Positions 25,557 through 34,984 of a stretch of DNA of 64,000 nt are shown in pieces. The position numbers and the translations under genes were made by a program. Source of the stretch: Allosphingosinicella vermicomposti (lineage in GTDB: Bacteria; Pseudomonadota; Alphaproteobacteria; Sphingomonadales; Sphingomonadaceae). The notes under the pieces were generated by a model, which saw only the letters and a program-made list of their open reading frames with translations, did no database searches and was not told where the DNA came from. Position 1 is the stretch's first letter, and every line of letters starts with the position of its first letter. The stretch spans positions 1,148,956-1,212,955 of the forward strand of contig NZ_PXYJ01000001.1 of assembly GCF_003012815.1 (NCBI RefSeq), read 5' to 3'.

Positions 25557-27638
25557 TCAGTTCGCTCCGTTTGGTCCGAGGGCAACCGCCCAGCGCTCGC
25601 CTGTCGCTCGATTGCCGCGCTTGTACGTCTCCTCGATAAGTAGGCCATCCCGCTCGAGTTGACGGACGACCTGGTTCGTTCGCTTCCGCGTAAGACCAAC
25701 CGGAAACTGCGGGTCACTCTTCAGTGTAGCGTAGACACCGGTGCTCGCCTGCGGTGCGAGCGAAGTGCTCATGAACTTATTACGCGCATAGTACTCCGCG
25801 ATTAGGCGGAGGATGGTCGGGCCGTGGTCTGCCTCATACTTCTGCACGGAGGTGATGCCGGTTAGGTCGGCGGCGCTCTGCCATAAACCGTGCATCCCGC
25901 GCTGAACCACCATGTCGGGCTCCGGCGGCCCGTCCTGATTTTTCATAACGCGTAGCAGAATGTCGCCGGCGACCATGCTGCTCTGCTTCGTATCTTCATC
26001 ATACTCACGCTTGATCTCCTGCTGGAGGAAGAGCCGCCTCCGACAGGAGTTGTGCCATTGAGCGCTACCCGCGTAACCGTCGTCATTGGAACTGTTCCCG
26101 CGTGCGCTCGCTCGGTCGATGTGTACGTTGAGCAGGACGCCGATTGGGCGTTTGGGGTGCACCTGCCTAAGCAGCTTTACGAAGGCGCGGACTTCCCTCC
26201 GTGCAATCTCGTTTCCATCAAACGTGTCGGACGCTCCGTCGATGATCACGAATTCGGCGTCAAACTCTTCCACCATCTGCTGGAGGTTGCGAAAGTCCGC
26301 CCTCGCGCCCAGAAACTTAGGGAACGCAGCGCGTTTCCCGCCGCTCTCCTGCAATGTCTCTCCGTAGAGAGGCTCAACCTCGCTCGCATCCAGAACGCGC
26401 AAGTTTTTCCGCAGAACCTCCTCTTGGTAGCCGACCGATGCGATCAACTTGCGCAAGCGGCGCGTCAGACGCTTCCTACCGTCTTCCGCAGAGTAATAGA
26501 GGACGCGGCACTGCCTCGCTCCTCGGTGAAGGATGGTCGCGCCCGTCGCCACCGCGCACGCGATTTGCAGGGCGAGAAACGACTTGCCGATGCCGCCGTG
26601 ACCGCCGAGAAGCGTCACATCCTCGTCCGCGACCAAACCATCGACAATGTCTGGCACTTCAGCATCGTCGCCAGTGTTCCAATCGACCGACAATCTGCTG
26701 AGTAAGGAAGCGCCATCCCCGGTTCTCTCCGATTGCGCGTCACCAGAGTTGAGCAGCGCTTCAGCCACCTCTTGCCCGTGCTGTCGTAAAGCTGCGTCAT
26801 TGGCAAGGTGAGCAACGGCGGCGCCGATCGTCGATTGTGCGTAGTCGGGCCTCTTTGCCTTGTCCCGGGCGCCCAAGGCGGACAGAAGGAAGGTCTCCCA
26901 GCACTCTCGCGGACTTTCGGTCTTCGGAGCTAGCAACTTCACCAGCGCCAGGTCGGCATGGGAGCGTGACTCGTAGCGCCCCTCCCAATCACCTCGGAAC
27001 AGCCTACCAAGCTGCCCCTGGTCTAGCGACGCGTCGTTTGCCAAGCTGTAATCAGGGTACGGTTCGCCCCAGAGCTGGATGTCGGGCGCAGGCGGACCCA
27101 TCTGGCTGACCATGTTGTTCAACTGCTGCTGGCGGGCGGCCACCGGTCGGTCATGGGTCGCCTGCCCCGTGCAGATGATAAATCGGTCCTGAGAATAAAC
27201 TTCTATGCCGTTTCGGCGGCGTCCCGGGCCGATGCCCCCAAGCACCCAGATGTGCCAACCGCGCCCCGACCGCGACCGCTCGGTGTAGCTGTCCATCGTA
27301 GCGATGACACTCTCGAACCGAGCGAGGTCTTCCGGCGGTGTTCCGTCCTTCACGTCGAGATCGATGCAGCACAGCGGGTCGTCGCTGTGCAGCATGAAGC
27401 CCACCTGCCAGCCACACTCCGCCGCCGCCGCACAGGCGGTATCGAAATCCGTCCAAGTGCTGGGGTCGGTGCTGCTCGCGTCGCCGCCGGTAATCGTGCG
27501 AGGACGCTTATGGTGCCTTTCCGGACCCGGTTCAGCCAGTGCCCACTGCGGCAGGGCTCGCATTTCGACGGGTATGCGGGACCAGAGCTCGTGCTGGTCG
27601 GGTTGTGTGCCGCATCGCGGCTCGGATATGGTGTCCAT
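25557..27638 (-). CDS. primase-polymerase fused to RepA-type AAA ATPase (replication protein)
   Basis: The 693-residue protein starts with an archaeo-eukaryotic primase-like domain (about 20-180): CIDLDVKDG supplies the DxD metal site, SGRGWHIW the SxGxH motif, and IEVYSQDRFIICTG the closing strand. An ATPase domain (about 320-560) has Walker A GGHGGIGKS and Walker B EFVIIDG. A C-terminal winged-helix-like tail (about 620-690) may bind DNA. Such fusions start replication of phages, satellites and integrated elements. The AlpA-like gene lies 131 bp upstream on the same strand. Confidence 0.82.
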   Translation of the reverse strand: MDTISEPRCGTQPDQHELWSRIPVEMRALPQWALAEPGPERHHKRPRTITGGDASSTDPSTWTDFDTACAAAAECGWQVGFMLHSDDPLCCIDLDVKDGTPPEDLARFESVIATMDSYTERSRSGRGWHIWVLGGIGPGRRRNGIEVYSQDRFIICTGQATHDRPVAARQQQLNNMVSQMGPPAPDIQLWGEPYPDYSLANDASLDQGQLGRLFRGDWEGRYESRSHADLALVKLLAPKTESPRECWETFLLSALGARDKAKRPDYAQSTIGAAVAHLANDAALRQHGQEVAEALLNSGDAQSERTGDGASLLSRLSVDWNTGDDAEVPDIVDGLVADEDVTLLGGHGGIGKSFLALQIACAVATGATILHRGARQCRVLYYSAEDGRKRLTRRLRKLIASVGYQEEVLRKNLRVLDASEVEPLYGETLQESGGKRAAFPKFLGARADFRNLQQMVEEFDAEFVIIDGASDTFDGNEIARREVRAFVKLLRQVHPKRPIGVLLNVHIDRASARGNSSNDDGYAGSAQWHNSCRRRLFLQQEIKREYDEDTKQSSMVAGDILLRVMKNQDGPPEPDMVVQRGMHGLWQSAADLTGITSVQKYEADHGPTILRLIAEYYARNKFMSTSLAPQASTGVYATLKSDPQFPVGLTRKRTNQVVRQLERDGLLIEETYKRGNRATGERWAVALGPNGAN

Positions 27639-27769
27639 GGCTTCAAAGGCCTCTGATCAGGCGGCGGGACGTTAGCGCGTCACCGCCGCTTTTCGGTTGG
27701 GGTTCTTCCGGTCGTCTTCTGAAGTGGGCATGCCGCGTTCGATCATCCGCGAAACCAGTGACTTACCGG

Positions 27770-28012
27770 CTACGGCCGCCTGACTGTTGATCGGACGGCG
27801 GCTTTAGCGGCTGGGCTGTAGGCGCTCGTACTGCCGAACTTGCGGCTCTCGATGAACGCGCGAACGTCCGCCTCGTCGTAGGCGACACCCGCCTGCGGAG
27901 CGTCGCTGTTTTTGATGAAGCGAGGTCCGCGGCCCTTGTGCCGCCAGAACTTTAGCGTGTTGGGCGTGATGCCGAGCAATGACGCGGCTTGGGCGCTGCT
28001 GAGTAGGGTCAT
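27770..28012 (-). CDS. AlpA/MerR-type HTH regulator or excisionase
   Basis: The 80-residue protein has a helix-turn-helix of the AlpA/HTH_17 type: SAQAASLLGITPNTLKFWRHKGRGPRFIK, followed by YDEADVRAFIESRKF. Such proteins activate or aid excision of integrated elements and usually sit just before the primase gene, as here. Confidence 0.85.
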   Translation of the reverse strand: MTLLSSAQAASLLGITPNTLKFWRHKGRGPRFIKNSDAPQAGVAYDEADVRAFIESRKFGSTSAYSPAAKAAVRSTVRRP

Positions 28013-28481
28013 GTTAGCGGTCCGAATGGGGTCTTCGTCGGTCCTCCCGACGCCAGCCGCTGCCCCATGGCCCGCTACTATCGCTTACGCTCCGCGCACT
28101 CTGAAGCCCCAAGCTTCCCAACGTCCCCCTAGGCCACGCTGAAACGAGTGCACCCGCGCAAGCAGGCTAGGCCGGTACGTTACGTAAGCACAGGTTCGTC
28201 AAGCAACGGGAAATTGTAACGAGAAAATCAGACAGTTTTCGATAGTAGCCAAAGTGCAACACCTAAAAGCGTCACTGCGGCGTGCAAGAGCAGCTTTGAT
28301 TGGCACTCAACCTCCCACCTTACTCAACGACAGATTTTGGCCGACAGCGGCCCGCACGCTCACGAACTTAGCAACGACTAACGCGGGCGTGATTTCATTC
28401 GAACGCCCTCCGACAGCAACGAACGTTCACTGACCAGCAGTCGATGACGTTTCGGCTCGATCATGCCTCCGGCCAGGCGGC
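28013..28481. other. intergenic region upstream of the AlpA-like gene, no gene supported
   Basis: About 470 bp lie between the 3' end of the sacsin-like gene and the AlpA-like gene, both on the minus strand. No frame is convincing. On the minus strand a TTGACG upstream of the AlpA gene could be a -35 element, but no good -10 follows it at normal spacing. Confidence 0.5.
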
Positions 28482-31400
28482 TCAATCCGGCTCACCTGCG
28501 ACATCGAACTCGAACTCAAGCGCCTCGGCTTTATCCACCCCGGTGAGCGTGAGGTCGCTCCTTACTCGAACGTTCAGTTGGCTAAGTGGATCGAATATGA
28601 AGCGGACCCTCAGCTTGCCGGCGCCTTCCTCGAGGCCCGTCACGATCGCGAGGAAGAAGTCCGGGTCGTCCCGCGCGGCCTCGATCTCGGAGGCGGTGAG
28701 CGTAACGTCGGTCGGCAGTGCCGCACCGGAACACATCTTGATCTCATAGCATTGGCGGAGTTCGTCAATCGCGTCGACGCCGAGCCCTCTCTCAGCGCGC
28801 AGGTCGTTGAACTGCTCCACGTCCAGAGCTAGCGCGCTCCGCACCGCTTCCATGGCGACCTTCTCCCGGTCACTTGACGGGGGAAGTACGGTGCGGGGTG
28901 ATCCTTGGTTTCCATCGCCACCGTGGCCCGTCCTGAAGTTGCGTTGCTGCTGTTTCGCCCGGCGTTTGTTGATGACAGGATTGCCCGTCGCCGACGCCCC
29001 CTTGTTCACCAAAACCCCCGCGGACGGCCTCAGCGAGGCGGGATCCTTGAGCTTCCGCACCTGCACTGGCTGCGTCTTCGCGTCCGACTTGGCCGCCGAC
29101 TTCGAGGCTTCCTTCTTCGACCGAGCCCGTTGCGCCGCTTGTTGGGCGAGTTGTGATAGTCGTTCGGAAGCGTTGCCCCGCTCTGCCCGGGTCTTCGGGA
29201 GCACTGCGCCTTCGGCCTGCTCGCCTGCCTTCGCGCGCGGCCAGATCGCCGCCCACGCCCACGCAGCCTTCTGACGATCGCCCTCGAACAACGCCGAGAT
29301 CGCTGCTCCCGCCCCATCTGCGGTGCCCGCGTCTTCTTCACTCCGCACGACGAGGCAGACCGGTTCACGGGCCACGTGTGCGCGCGCGTGTAAGGTCAGG
29401 GAGCCGGTTGCCAGATGCGCGGTTATCGACAGTTCGGGGTCTAGCAGGACTGGCGCAGCGGCGAGTTCGTCCCAGTCAACGGTGAGGCTATCTAGGAGCG
29501 CCTGGTCCGCCCTGACGAGTTCCTGGCGTAGGAGCGCGACCGCTCGGGCGAATGTCGGTCGCAGGGCGTCGCCCTCGGCGACCCCATAGGCCGGCAGGGA
29601 GGCGGCCCGAAAGTCCGCCGGCGTTAATCGCACGACGCCAAGGGGTTCGAGGAGCGCAGCCATCGAAGAGAAGGATGTGATCCCGGGTCGCCAGACGGGG
29701 AGTTCGGAAGGGGCGCTCTGCAGGAGGGCTTCGCCCTCGAGAGCGTAGAGGGGGCGTGCCGTGGTCCATCCGCGCCCGGTCCATAGCGGGAGTCGTCGCA
29801 GCGTCGAGCGCAGTTGGGGAGTCATCGTGTCGATGGCTTCCGCAATTAGTGTCAAGGCGCGGATGGCAACGCCCTGGTCCGCCTTTGAAGGCTCGCCGCC
29901 CGCAATCTCCTTCAACACGGCAATTGCGTCTGCCGGTGATGGTAGTTGTATGCCGAGCGCCTTCCAGAGCGGGTCCAGACCTTCGACGTGGGGAGCGAAC
30001 GGGCGCCGCTTGCCGAGCACTGGTGGTCCGCGCCTCGCGGATTCCGGGGAGAGCCAGGCGCCATCGACGAGCAGAAGGCCTGCCTCGTTCGGGCTCGCGC
30101 GGAACGCGTTCCGCAACTTCGCGGGATGCATTCGTTCGTCGGGACCAGCATCGCTCCTGTCGCGGAGGGTGGCCGCAAGGAGTTGGTAGGCGGCGAGCAC
30201 CTCCTCGGCCACCGCCGGGGTCATCGGGACCGAGCGCAGCGCACGCAGGCGGTCGATCAGGTCGCGCTGGCTGGGACCCGCCTTGACCCCAAGAGCGGTG
30301 AGCACCCCGCTTCTCAATATTTGAGGATCAAGCTTCGCGATCGTCGTGGAACGGTCAGCGGGCCGAGGCGGACTACCCGGCGTCTGGAGTTGCAGGTCGC
30401 ACGGGCGTTGGTAGCCATTGCCCGCGTCCGGCATCCACCGGACGTCGGCCAAGCGCGCGAGCCATGTGGCTCGTACCTCGTTGCCGCGATTCCAGAAGCC
30501 GTTGTATGCCCAAGCGGGATGGGCGGTCGCGAGGTCCGCGTATCGCTTGTCCCAACCCCGGCTGAGGACCGCGAGCAGCGCGAGCGCCCGCTTACGTCTG
30601 CTCTTGAGCGGTGCCCGGGCTATGTCGGCGGCGACCGCGTCGGCGTCCGGCGACCAATGGTCGTCGATCAGGTGCGTGTAGTTGCCAGCAGACCGGATCG
30701 CCAGCATGTGGTCTGCGGTCCGCATGGCCGTGTCGACGGGCGATGCCAACGTCCTGTCGCGCGCGTATGGCGCCACCTCGTCCAGTGGTCTCACGAGTCT
30801 GGGTTCGCGTGATACACCCCAAGCGGAGAACAGCTTCTGTGCGCCTATGCCAGCACGTCCCGATGCCTGCTTCAGCAGTTTCGCGTATTCCCCGTCCGCC
30901 CACTTGAGACCCGGGGTGCGGTCGGCAGCTTTCGCGAAGCTGTCCACCTCACGATCGATCGCGACCGGGAGATAGAGGTCGGCGGGCCTGTCCCAACCGC
31001 GTTGACGGGTGCCGGCGCTGTCGATCCAGGTTGATCTGATGGCTACGCTGCGGCCCATCAGCGGACCGAGTTCCAGCCGGCGCTCGCGCGATAGGTTGGA
31101 CCAGCCATCACGTAACGCGGTCAGGTCGGCATCCGCGAGCCGGATCGGAGGCGTATTCTGCTGACCCCACGACCGGCGACCGATGATCGCGAACACGTCG
31201 GCAGGCTCGTCGCGGTTATCGAACAGCAGCCCGGCCTTCTCGAGCGTCGCTACGAAGGGGGCGGTCGGCGCTCCGGGATCAAGATAGGCCGGGTGAATCC
31301 GGCGGGCAATCCCGAGACGTGGGGCGAGTGCTGTCGGCGACGCCTCCTTCACCAGTACCCACGGCTCGTTAGGGCTCGGCCCGATCGTGGTGGTTCCATC

Positions 31401-32984
31401 TGCCAGCATAATGCCGGGCTTTGCGAGGAATTGCGCGATCAGGTGCTCGCGCTCGAAAACGGCGGCGAACTCAACATACCACTCGACACCTCGCGCCGTG
31501 TCGCCATCGATGATCTCGAGCGCATCAGAAACGTCGATCTTTTCCGGCCCGCCAAGTTCGTTGATAACCTGCCGCCAACGGCCAGCGGGGTCTCGGGCGC
31601 TCCTAGGCAGTGCAACAGAGTCGGCTGCGAGGGCGGCGACGTCCCGCTCGGTAAGGATCGCCTCGAGCTCCGGCGCCTCGCACGCCAGGTCGTCAAGATC
31701 GACTTCTTCGTCTCCAATTTGGAGGGTCAGGTTGCTCTGGAGCAGCGTGCGGCTCGCTTCTACGACGTGCTCGCGGATGGTCTCGTCCATCCACCCGCCG
31801 TTCGTGCCTGCCTCGCTCGCGATGGGGACGTGGTTCCAGCCCGTCTGCATATCTCGCGCGAACGCGTTGAGCGCCGCCCAACTGACAAGCTGGCCGAGGT
31901 CTTTCATACGGGCCAAATTCCAATCGTTCGGTATCAGCGTCGATCGTGCTGCGTCCGGATCGAACTGTGCATTCAGTCCGATCGACAACCCAGTCGCCGA
32001 GGGCAGCGGCATGCGATCGTATAGGCCGCGGGGTGTTCCACCACCCAGGGGTACGCAAACACCGAGCGGCGTTGTTGCGCCTGTATCCTTGTTGGCGCGC
32101 TCCTCGCCCACTGGAACCGGTCTCTGAGTGTTGTAGCGGCGGAAGATGGGCCTTTCGTCGCGTCCGCCTTCGATCACGCTCACGTCATCGATCGTGACGT
32201 CCACGGTCGTGCCGGAGAAGCTGATCGACCCCGTATCGACATGCCGAACGTCAACCGCGAAGCGGAGCCCGCGGTCAGGATCACCGAGGTCGTCGTAGCG
32301 TAATTCCCGAATGCTCTTGAGGAAGATTAGGGATTCCGCGCTGAGTTCACTGACGGCGTCCGCGATCCGCTGACTCGTGACTTTTGACGACAACGGGATG
32401 ACGAGCATCGTGTCGCGGCGCACGCCGTCGTAGATTCCGGGGATGTCGGGCTCCGGCTCGCATGGTTGGGGTCCATCCGCGCTCATCACCAGGTGGAACG
32501 GCGAAGCGTGCAGGGCAATCGGTCCGCCTAGGGCATTTAGTGTTCTCTGTCCTATGCCGAAGCGGCCGGCGGCGTCGGCGTCTTCCTCTTTTGTCGAGAG
32601 CCAAGGCAGCAGCATCGCGCCCACATTCGCGAAGGTCACGCACTCTCCGTCATGCACAATGAGGAGTTCCGGTCGGCCTTCGTCACGGTATGCGACCCGC
32701 AGGCTCTTGGCGGCAAGATCGTCGGCGTTCTGGAGGCATTCAAGAATGCCCTGGAACGGGCGTGGGCTGAGGGTGCTCGCCCCCCTATCCGCTCGCTTCA
32801 TGCTCACGCGGAAAATGGATCGCTGCTCCGCCATGATCTCGCCGAAGCGAACGACGGCCGCCCGTGCCCAGGAGATCGAAGGCGACGCCGGCACCCAGCC
32901 CCGATTGTCCCAGTCGTTCGCCAGACGGTCGGCGGAGTCGCGACCAGCTTGCTCGTCGTCAGTCAGGTTCGCCGCTGTCGCCAA
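28482..32984 (-). CDS. sacsin-like GHKL ATPase with C-terminal DUF3883/nuclease-like domain
   Basis: The 1,500-residue cytosolic protein opens with a sacsin/HSP90-type ATPase domain: ILECLQNADDL (about 80-90), VHDGECVTF (110-118) and GRFGIGQRTL (140-149). A very long middle region has no recognised domain. A basic low-complexity linker rich in Lys, Ala and Gln (about 1250-1370) leads to a C-terminal domain with YEIKMCSG (about 1413-1420) then a TASEIEAA helix, as in DUF3883/PD-(D/E)xK-like modules. The start is a TTG at 32984 with GGAG 8 nt before it. A single-gene defence factor is plausible, given the island context. Confidence 0.75.
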   Translation of the reverse strand: MATAANLTDDEQAGRDSADRLANDWDNRGWVPASPSISWARAAVVRFGEIMAEQRSIFRVSMKRADRGASTLSPRPFQGILECLQNADDLAAKSLRVAYRDEGRPELLIVHDGECVTFANVGAMLLPWLSTKEEDADAAGRFGIGQRTLNALGGPIALHASPFHLVMSADGPQPCEPEPDIPGIYDGVRRDTMLVIPLSSKVTSQRIADAVSELSAESLIFLKSIRELRYDDLGDPDRGLRFAVDVRHVDTGSISFSGTTVDVTIDDVSVIEGGRDERPIFRRYNTQRPVPVGEERANKDTGATTPLGVCVPLGGGTPRGLYDRMPLPSATGLSIGLNAQFDPDAARSTLIPNDWNLARMKDLGQLVSWAALNAFARDMQTGWNHVPIASEAGTNGGWMDETIREHVVEASRTLLQSNLTLQIGDEEVDLDDLACEAPELEAILTERDVAALAADSVALPRSARDPAGRWRQVINELGGPEKIDVSDALEIIDGDTARGVEWYVEFAAVFEREHLIAQFLAKPGIMLADGTTTIGPSPNEPWVLVKEASPTALAPRLGIARRIHPAYLDPGAPTAPFVATLEKAGLLFDNRDEPADVFAIIGRRSWGQQNTPPIRLADADLTALRDGWSNLSRERRLELGPLMGRSVAIRSTWIDSAGTRQRGWDRPADLYLPVAIDREVDSFAKAADRTPGLKWADGEYAKLLKQASGRAGIGAQKLFSAWGVSREPRLVRPLDEVAPYARDRTLASPVDTAMRTADHMLAIRSAGNYTHLIDDHWSPDADAVAADIARAPLKSRRKRALALLAVLSRGWDKRYADLATAHPAWAYNGFWNRGNEVRATWLARLADVRWMPDAGNGYQRPCDLQLQTPGSPPRPADRSTTIAKLDPQILRSGVLTALGVKAGPSQRDLIDRLRALRSVPMTPAVAEEVLAAYQLLAATLRDRSDAGPDERMHPAKLRNAFRASPNEAGLLLVDGAWLSPESARRGPPVLGKRRPFAPHVEGLDPLWKALGIQLPSPADAIAVLKEIAGGEPSKADQGVAIRALTLIAEAIDTMTPQLRSTLRRLPLWTGRGWTTARPLYALEGEALLQSAPSELPVWRPGITSFSSMAALLEPLGVVRLTPADFRAASLPAYGVAEGDALRPTFARAVALLRQELVRADQALLDSLTVDWDELAAAPVLLDPELSITAHLATGSLTLHARAHVAREPVCLVVRSEEDAGTADGAGAAISALFEGDRQKAAWAWAAIWPRAKAGEQAEGAVLPKTRAERGNASERLSQLAQQAAQRARSKKEASKSAAKSDAKTQPVQVRKLKDPASLRPSAGVLVNKGASATGNPVINKRRAKQQQRNFRTGHGGDGNQGSPRTVLPPSSDREKVAMEAVRSALALDVEQFNDLRAERGLGVDAIDELRQCYEIKMCSGAALPTDVTLTASEIEAARDDPDFFLAIVTGLEEGAGKLRVRFIFDPLSQLNVRVRSDLTLTGVDKAEALEFEFDVAGEPD

Positions 32985-33355
32985 TATCGTTGCTCCGTTA
33001 AGAGGACGAGGCTAGCCTCGATTTGCGGCAGTCGGCAACTTCGAAGCGTCGATCAGGGCCTGCCCGGCTGTCCCGGATCTGCTCCATTTTGGACCGCTCT
33101 GAGCGACACGGCGCGACGGCGGCGATGAGGGTGCTCAGCCGCGGCATGGCGAACTCGATTTCGAGCGGCTGCTTTCGACCCGTTAGCGGACGCCCGGCCT
33201 TCGCCTGAACTACGACGGCTGTTGGGATTCTCCGCAGGCAGGTCAAATGCCCTTTGGGCGAAAAGCTGGCCGGCCTTGAACGTCGCGGACTAAGGAAGGC
33301 CGCCTTCCCTTGGGAAGGGAGCCTGACCGATCAGCGCTGGACGACCCTGATACCG
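32985..33355. other. intergenic region between integrase and sacsin-like gene
   Basis: About 370 bp between two minus-strand genes. Small frames exist on both strands, but none has a plausible start and composition. I see no repeats of note. Confidence 0.5.
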
Positions 33356-34681
33356 TTATGCTCGCAGCGCCACCACGTTGGCACCGAAAGCTTGTGCGGC
33401 GGCCACCCTGCCCTGCTGCTCGATCCAGTCGCCAATCTGCTGTACCTCCCGGTGCAGCCAACCGAGGTTGGTAAGATCAAGGTAATTGCGAGCGGTCACG
33501 TCCTCTTGCGCGGGTTTGTGACCGGTCAGCATATCCGTGCGAAACTTCTCGATCCGGCATTCCCGCATGGCGATGTTGGTGAAGGTGCGGCGAAGATCAT
33601 GGAGGCTGAGGTGCTTGCCCGCAACCTTGCTGACGGTCTCCATGGCACTGCGGGCATCCATGATCCGCCCCGCCTTTGACCAGCTCGGGAAGACGTATGG
33701 GCTGGGATTTGTATCTGTATCCGCCGCTAGCTTGTCCGCTGCGGCTTTGCGCGCGCGAAGAAGTGCGACGGCCTGTGATGAAAGCGGCAGAGTGATTGGC
33801 TCCCCGCGCTTGCGCTCGTCCAGATGCCATGAGCATTCCGCCAGATCGTCGGTAAGGTGCACGCGCTTCCAGGTCAGCGCTGCGCCCTCGTCCCGGCGCG
33901 CGCCAGTCAGCAGCAGGAAGATCGTGAGGTCGATGCCGGCCAGCGCGTCCCGGTTCTTCGGGTTTTGGCGTGCTTCGTTTAGCTTGTTCCAGACCGCTCC
34001 CACCTTACCTTTGTCGATGTAGCGCTCGGTGCGGCTACCCAGCTTTGCCCAGTGGTGTTTAAGCGCACCGACCGGGTTGTGCGCGATCACGGGGGTGCCG
34101 TCCGGACGCCGGTACTCGTCGACGGCAAAATTGAAGAGAATACGGAGGGTGACCATTGCGGAGTTTGCGCTAGCGGGTGCCGCCTTCTTCCCATCTAACC
34201 CGCCGGTCATGATCTCCTCGTGGCGATCCTTGACCATCTCGCGAGTGATGCTGGCGATGGGCTTGTTGACCCAGGTCGCGAACACCTGCTCGACGTGACG
34301 CCTGTACTCCGCCGCGGTGTTCGGCTTGAGTTTACCCGGCCGCCCCACATAGGCTTCGAGCACTTCCTGTAGCGTGACCTGCATGGCCTTTTGCTCGCGA
34401 GCGACCTCCCGCGGGTCGATGCCGCGCTCGAACTGGTGCCGGTACTCGTCGGCCTTGCGACGCGCCTCGTCCACCGTCCACGCGCCGTAGCTGCCAATGG
34501 TGACCCGAACATCGGTGTTGGTGCCACGCACGCGCCCCTGCGCGATGAACTTGGCCAAGCCGGTTGGGGTCACCCGAAGGCCGAAGCCTTTGGCATCCCT
34601 GTCCCAGTAAAGCACGTCGCCTTTGCCCCCGGCCTTGGCGACCCGATCAATGTTAGTCTTCGTGAGCTTGAGCTGCGGCAT
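33356..34681 (-). CDS. tyrosine recombinase integrase of the island
   Basis: The 441-residue protein is a P4/phage-type integrase. It has an N-terminal DUF4102-like arm-binding domain (YWDRDAKGFGLRVTPTG), a SAM-like core-binding domain (about 100-200) and a C-terminal catalytic domain with Arg in LTGARRDEGAAL, HDLRRTF, GHKP and the nucleophile in ARNYLDL. I chose the ATG at 34681 (MPQLKLTK), as usual in this family; an upstream start at 34756 would run through the putative arm sites. The gene ends inward and starts 150 bp from the right att repeat, the normal position for a tRNA-targeting integrase. Confidence 0.93.
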   Translation of the reverse strand: MPQLKLTKTNIDRVAKAGGKGDVLYWDRDAKGFGLRVTPTGLAKFIAQGRVRGTNTDVRVTIGSYGAWTVDEARRKADEYRHQFERGIDPREVAREQKAMQVTLQEVLEAYVGRPGKLKPNTAAEYRRHVEQVFATWVNKPIASITREMVKDRHEEIMTGGLDGKKAAPASANSAMVTLRILFNFAVDEYRRPDGTPVIAHNPVGALKHHWAKLGSRTERYIDKGKVGAVWNKLNEARQNPKNRDALAGIDLTIFLLLTGARRDEGAALTWKRVHLTDDLAECSWHLDERKRGEPITLPLSSQAVALLRARKAAADKLAADTDTNPSPYVFPSWSKAGRIMDARSAMETVSKVAGKHLSLHDLRRTFTNIAMRECRIEKFRTDMLTGHKPAQEDVTARNYLDLTNLGWLHREVQQIGDWIEQQGRVAAAQAFGANVVALRA

Positions 34682-34693
34682 GAAGAAGTGTCC

Positions 34694-34711
34694 CGTAAGT
34701 TGCCCGTAAGT
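34694..34711 (+). promoter_or_regulatory. candidate integrase arm-type sites, right end
   Basis: Two CGTAAGT copies (34694-34700 and 34705-34711) are 11 bp apart, as at 13631-13647. An inverted copy, ACTTACG, lies at 34786-34792. They are just upstream of the integrase start, so integrase binding here could also regulate its own gene. Confidence 0.55.
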
Positions 34712-34831
34712 AGACTGCACATCCCTACGATCACCTACGCCTGATGTCTCCCGCATCTTTCGCGAGTATTTTCAATCACAGAACTACTTACGAGCACATA
34801 CTCTAACCTTCACTAACACCGACTAATTCAA

Positions 34832-34877
34832 ACTCTTAATCAGCGGGTCCTAGGTTCGAGCCCTAGTGCGTCCACCA
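34832..34877 (+). repeat. right attachment repeat (attR core), tRNA-Lys 3' half
   Basis: This is an exact copy of 13518-13563. It lacks the 5' half of the tRNA and is not a functional gene. A 14-bp part of it plus flank (CAAACTCTTAATCA, 34829-34842) recurs at 34899-34912. Confidence 0.95.
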
Positions 34878-34984
34878 TTTTTCGGTGATTTTACCACACA
34901 AACTCTTAATCATTGATTTCAGACAGCCCTGGACGAAGGCCACATTCTGTGGGGCTGATACGGAGAATATCTCGCAGCAGCTCC

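Noticed and set aside
28176..28184. CGTAAG near the AlpA gene as a further arm site
   Set aside because: A single copy without the 11-bp-spaced partner; chance occurrence is likely.
13564..34831. CRISPR array or cas genes
   Set aside because: No regularly spaced repeats and no Cas-like proteins were seen in the island or elsewhere in the window.
34832..34877. second tRNA-Lys gene
   Set aside because: Only the 3' 46 bases are present. Without the 5' acceptor and D arm it is an attachment-site copy.
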